From an uncultured Porphyromonadaceae bacterium (GTDB lineage Bacteria; Bacteroidota; Bacteroidia; Bacteroidales; Muribaculaceae): a DNA stretch of 24,758 bases. Positions 23,713 through 24,758 of the stretch are shown piece after piece. The DNA is taken from positions 1 to 24,758 of the forward strand of contig CABUVO010000045.1 in assembly GCA_902495075.1 (NCBI GenBank), given 5' to 3'. The notes under the pieces are model-generated. The model was not told where the DNA came from. It ran no database searches and saw nothing but the letters and a program-made list of their open reading frames with translations. The stretch's first letter is position 1; each line of letters opens with the position of its first letter. Made by a program: the position numbers and the translations under genes.

Positions 23713-24425
23713 AAAGTCTTGGTAAAATAATTGTATATTCAATTGCAATTAGTTTTATTCTGATTGTAGTGGTTTCCATTATTGCCACTTACCTTATGGG
23801 ATATAAGGTAACGCGGAAAAATGGAGAAATTGAGAATAGGGATAAAATAATCGAGAGAATCGAATCTTATATTTCAGCCAATGGACGGTTGCCTGAATCG
23901 TTATCCTGTGTAGGATTTGAACAAGCCTATGGAGGATATGCTTTCAAGGGCATTTCATTTGACTATATCAGATTTAACGATAAAGAATATGTTATAGAAT
24001 ATACTTCGGAAGACGGAGTCCTCACACAATATATAAGTGAAGAACATCGTTGGACAGAGGAACCGGATATCTATTATATTGAGCTACCTGTAAACGCGGG
24101 TACAATAGCGGCAATCAACAGAATATCAACTTTCGAGGAAGACTATAATATGGCGCCACAAATAGATAGTGTCAGTTATAATCATTCGCAGATTTGTCCG
24201 ATAGGTGATTACATCGGGGTGCCTGACTCTATCGCATATATTCGCTATCTATATAAAGATGGCAGTATCCGGAGTGAAGGATGGATTACATACTCAGAAG
24301 ATCCTGAAGATGATTTCAGCAATGAGTTTGGTAAGTGGAAATATTACGACGGGAAAGGTAACTGCTATCGCAAATTCTGGAACTATAAAGAAAATGGCAA
24401 ACTAATATATGAAACTGAACGATAA
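23709..24425 (+). CDS. Single-helix membrane protein with YwqK-like C-terminus
   Basis: The 238 residues have one N-terminal helix (IIVYSIAISFILIVVVSIIA), then an exported part. Residues about 44-75 (RDKIIERIESYISANGRLPE) match in pattern the next gene (GMIDDFQKMNNRLPIGLNEI) and recall pseudopilin-like 'N-R-LP' segments. The C-terminus (YLYKDGSIRSEGWITYS, GKWKYYDGKGNC) has the aromatic-glycine pattern of MORN/YwqK-type repeats. The function is unknown. The start is fixed by a strong ribosome site and coupling to the short ORF upstream. The last 17 bases overlap the next gene. Confidence 0.75.
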   Translation: MKSLGKIIVYSIAISFILIVVVSIIATYLMGYKVTRKNGEIENRDKIIERIESYISANGRLPESLSCVGFEQAYGGYAFKGISFDYIRFNDKEYVIEYTSEDGVLTQYISEEHRWTEEPDIYYIELPVNAGTIAAINRISTFEEDYNMAPQIDSVSYNHSQICPIGDYIGVPDSIAYIRYLYKDGSIRSEGWITYSEDPEDDFSNEFGKWKYYDGKGNCYRKFWNYKENGKLIYETER

Positions 24426-24758
24426 ACGATTCTGGAATTGGCGCACACTTATCGTAGGGTTGATTATCTCTCTACTGATTGCGATTGTTGTGTTTTTCAA
24501 AAGGTGTATGACAACTGATACTGCTGATATAGAGCGTGTGGGAAATGAAATTATCGGAATGATTGATGATTTTCAAAAAATGAATAACAGGCTACCTATC
24601 GGACTTAATGAGATAGGAACTCCTTTCGAGGAAATTAATGAGACCTATGAATACAAGGGCTATATTTTCTATTACGAACCGAGAAAAGACGGCTTTTATT
24701 GGCTGACCGTCACATTCGGTCCGGATGAGAATTATTGTTACAATTCTAAAAATAAGTC
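24409..24758 (+). CDS. Membrane protein related to its neighbour, cut by window end
   Basis: The frame starts inside the end of the previous gene (17-base overlap) and stays open to the window edge (116 codons). After MKLNDKRFWNW comes one helix (IVGLIISLLIAIVVFF), then a soluble part with IIGMIDDFQKMNNRLP and YEYKGYIFYY, which aligns by eye with the product of 23709. The pair looks like tandem paralogues. Its first codons are shared with the short ORF at 21184. The 3' end is missing. Confidence 0.7.
   Translation, partial: MKLNDKRFWNWRTLIVGLIISLLIAIVVFFKRCMTTDTADIERVGNEIIGMIDDFQKMNNRLPIGLNEIGTPFEEINETYEYKGYIFYYEPRKDGFYWLTVTFGPDENYCYNSKNK

Noticed and set aside
1..24758. CRISPR arrays, tRNA or rRNA genes, complete insertion sequences, T9SS sorting domains
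   Set aside because: I looked for repeat-spacer patterns, transposase motifs with terminal repeats, cloverleaf sequences and rRNA, and saw none; the only regular repeats are the six phased units at 16914-17120, whose spacers are too short and unequal for CRISPR.

Overview
The window looks like a chromosome segment of a Bacteroidota bacterium, most likely order Bacteroidales (a gut or oral type such as Muribaculaceae fits, but the family cannot be fixed from this sequence). The evidence is the ruvA-sprA pair with the type IX secretion translocon SprA, repeated TAnnTTTG (-7) promoter boxes with TTTG-like -33 boxes about 20 bases upstream, mostly A-rich translation starts, and Bacteroidales-type proteins (a TonB-C protein, a carboxypeptidase-regulatory-like domain, a DUF4143 ATPase). 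All confident genes lie on the + strand.

Core part (about 1-9950): ruvA overlaps sprA (2459 codons) by one base. A YidE/AspT-type membrane transporter with two RCK_C domains follows, ending in a strong hairpin.

Accessory part (about 9950-24758): five co-directional transcription units of mostly short, envelope-directed genes. Unit 1 (10107-16868) holds a signal-peptide protein with FKBP-N-like repeats and a SecD-head-like C-terminus; a small radical SAM activase; two tandem proteins sharing a cysteine-rich N-terminal module in front of a signal-like segment; a secreted protein; and several membrane proteins, ending in a truncated ORF. Unit 2 (17125-18919) is a DUF4143 ATPase and a small hypothetical protein, preceded by six repeats at exact 33-base steps (one step is 53). 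A decayed Crp/Fnr-type regulator (19072-19471) follows. Unit 3 (19546-21881) encodes a secreted paralogue of a unit 1 protein, a lipoprotein, and a row of small broken genes. Unit 4 (21994-23198) is an Abi-type HEPN protein plus a small downstream gene, with a divergent, well-formed small-RNA gene sharing its promoter region. Unit 5 (23591-end) holds a short leader ORF and two related membrane proteins, the second cut by the window edge.

Units 1, 3 and 5 share one promoter design: a 22-base dyad (GACATT-N10-AATGTC), exactly 12 bases, then TAMCTTTGC. With the Crp/Fnr remnant next to copy 2, this suggests a small regulon. The accessory genes also reuse 5' modules and a strong Shine-Dalgarno junction (AAAGGAGG, 6 bases, ATGA), which is unusual for this phylum. 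The leading candidates for something undescribed are (a) the Abi-HEPN gene with its divergent UUCG-capped RNA, (b) the shared-operator regulon, (c) the radical SAM enzyme with two cysteine-module export leaders, and (d) the phased repeat array before the ATPase. Function is inference in all four. GC remarks are by eye.
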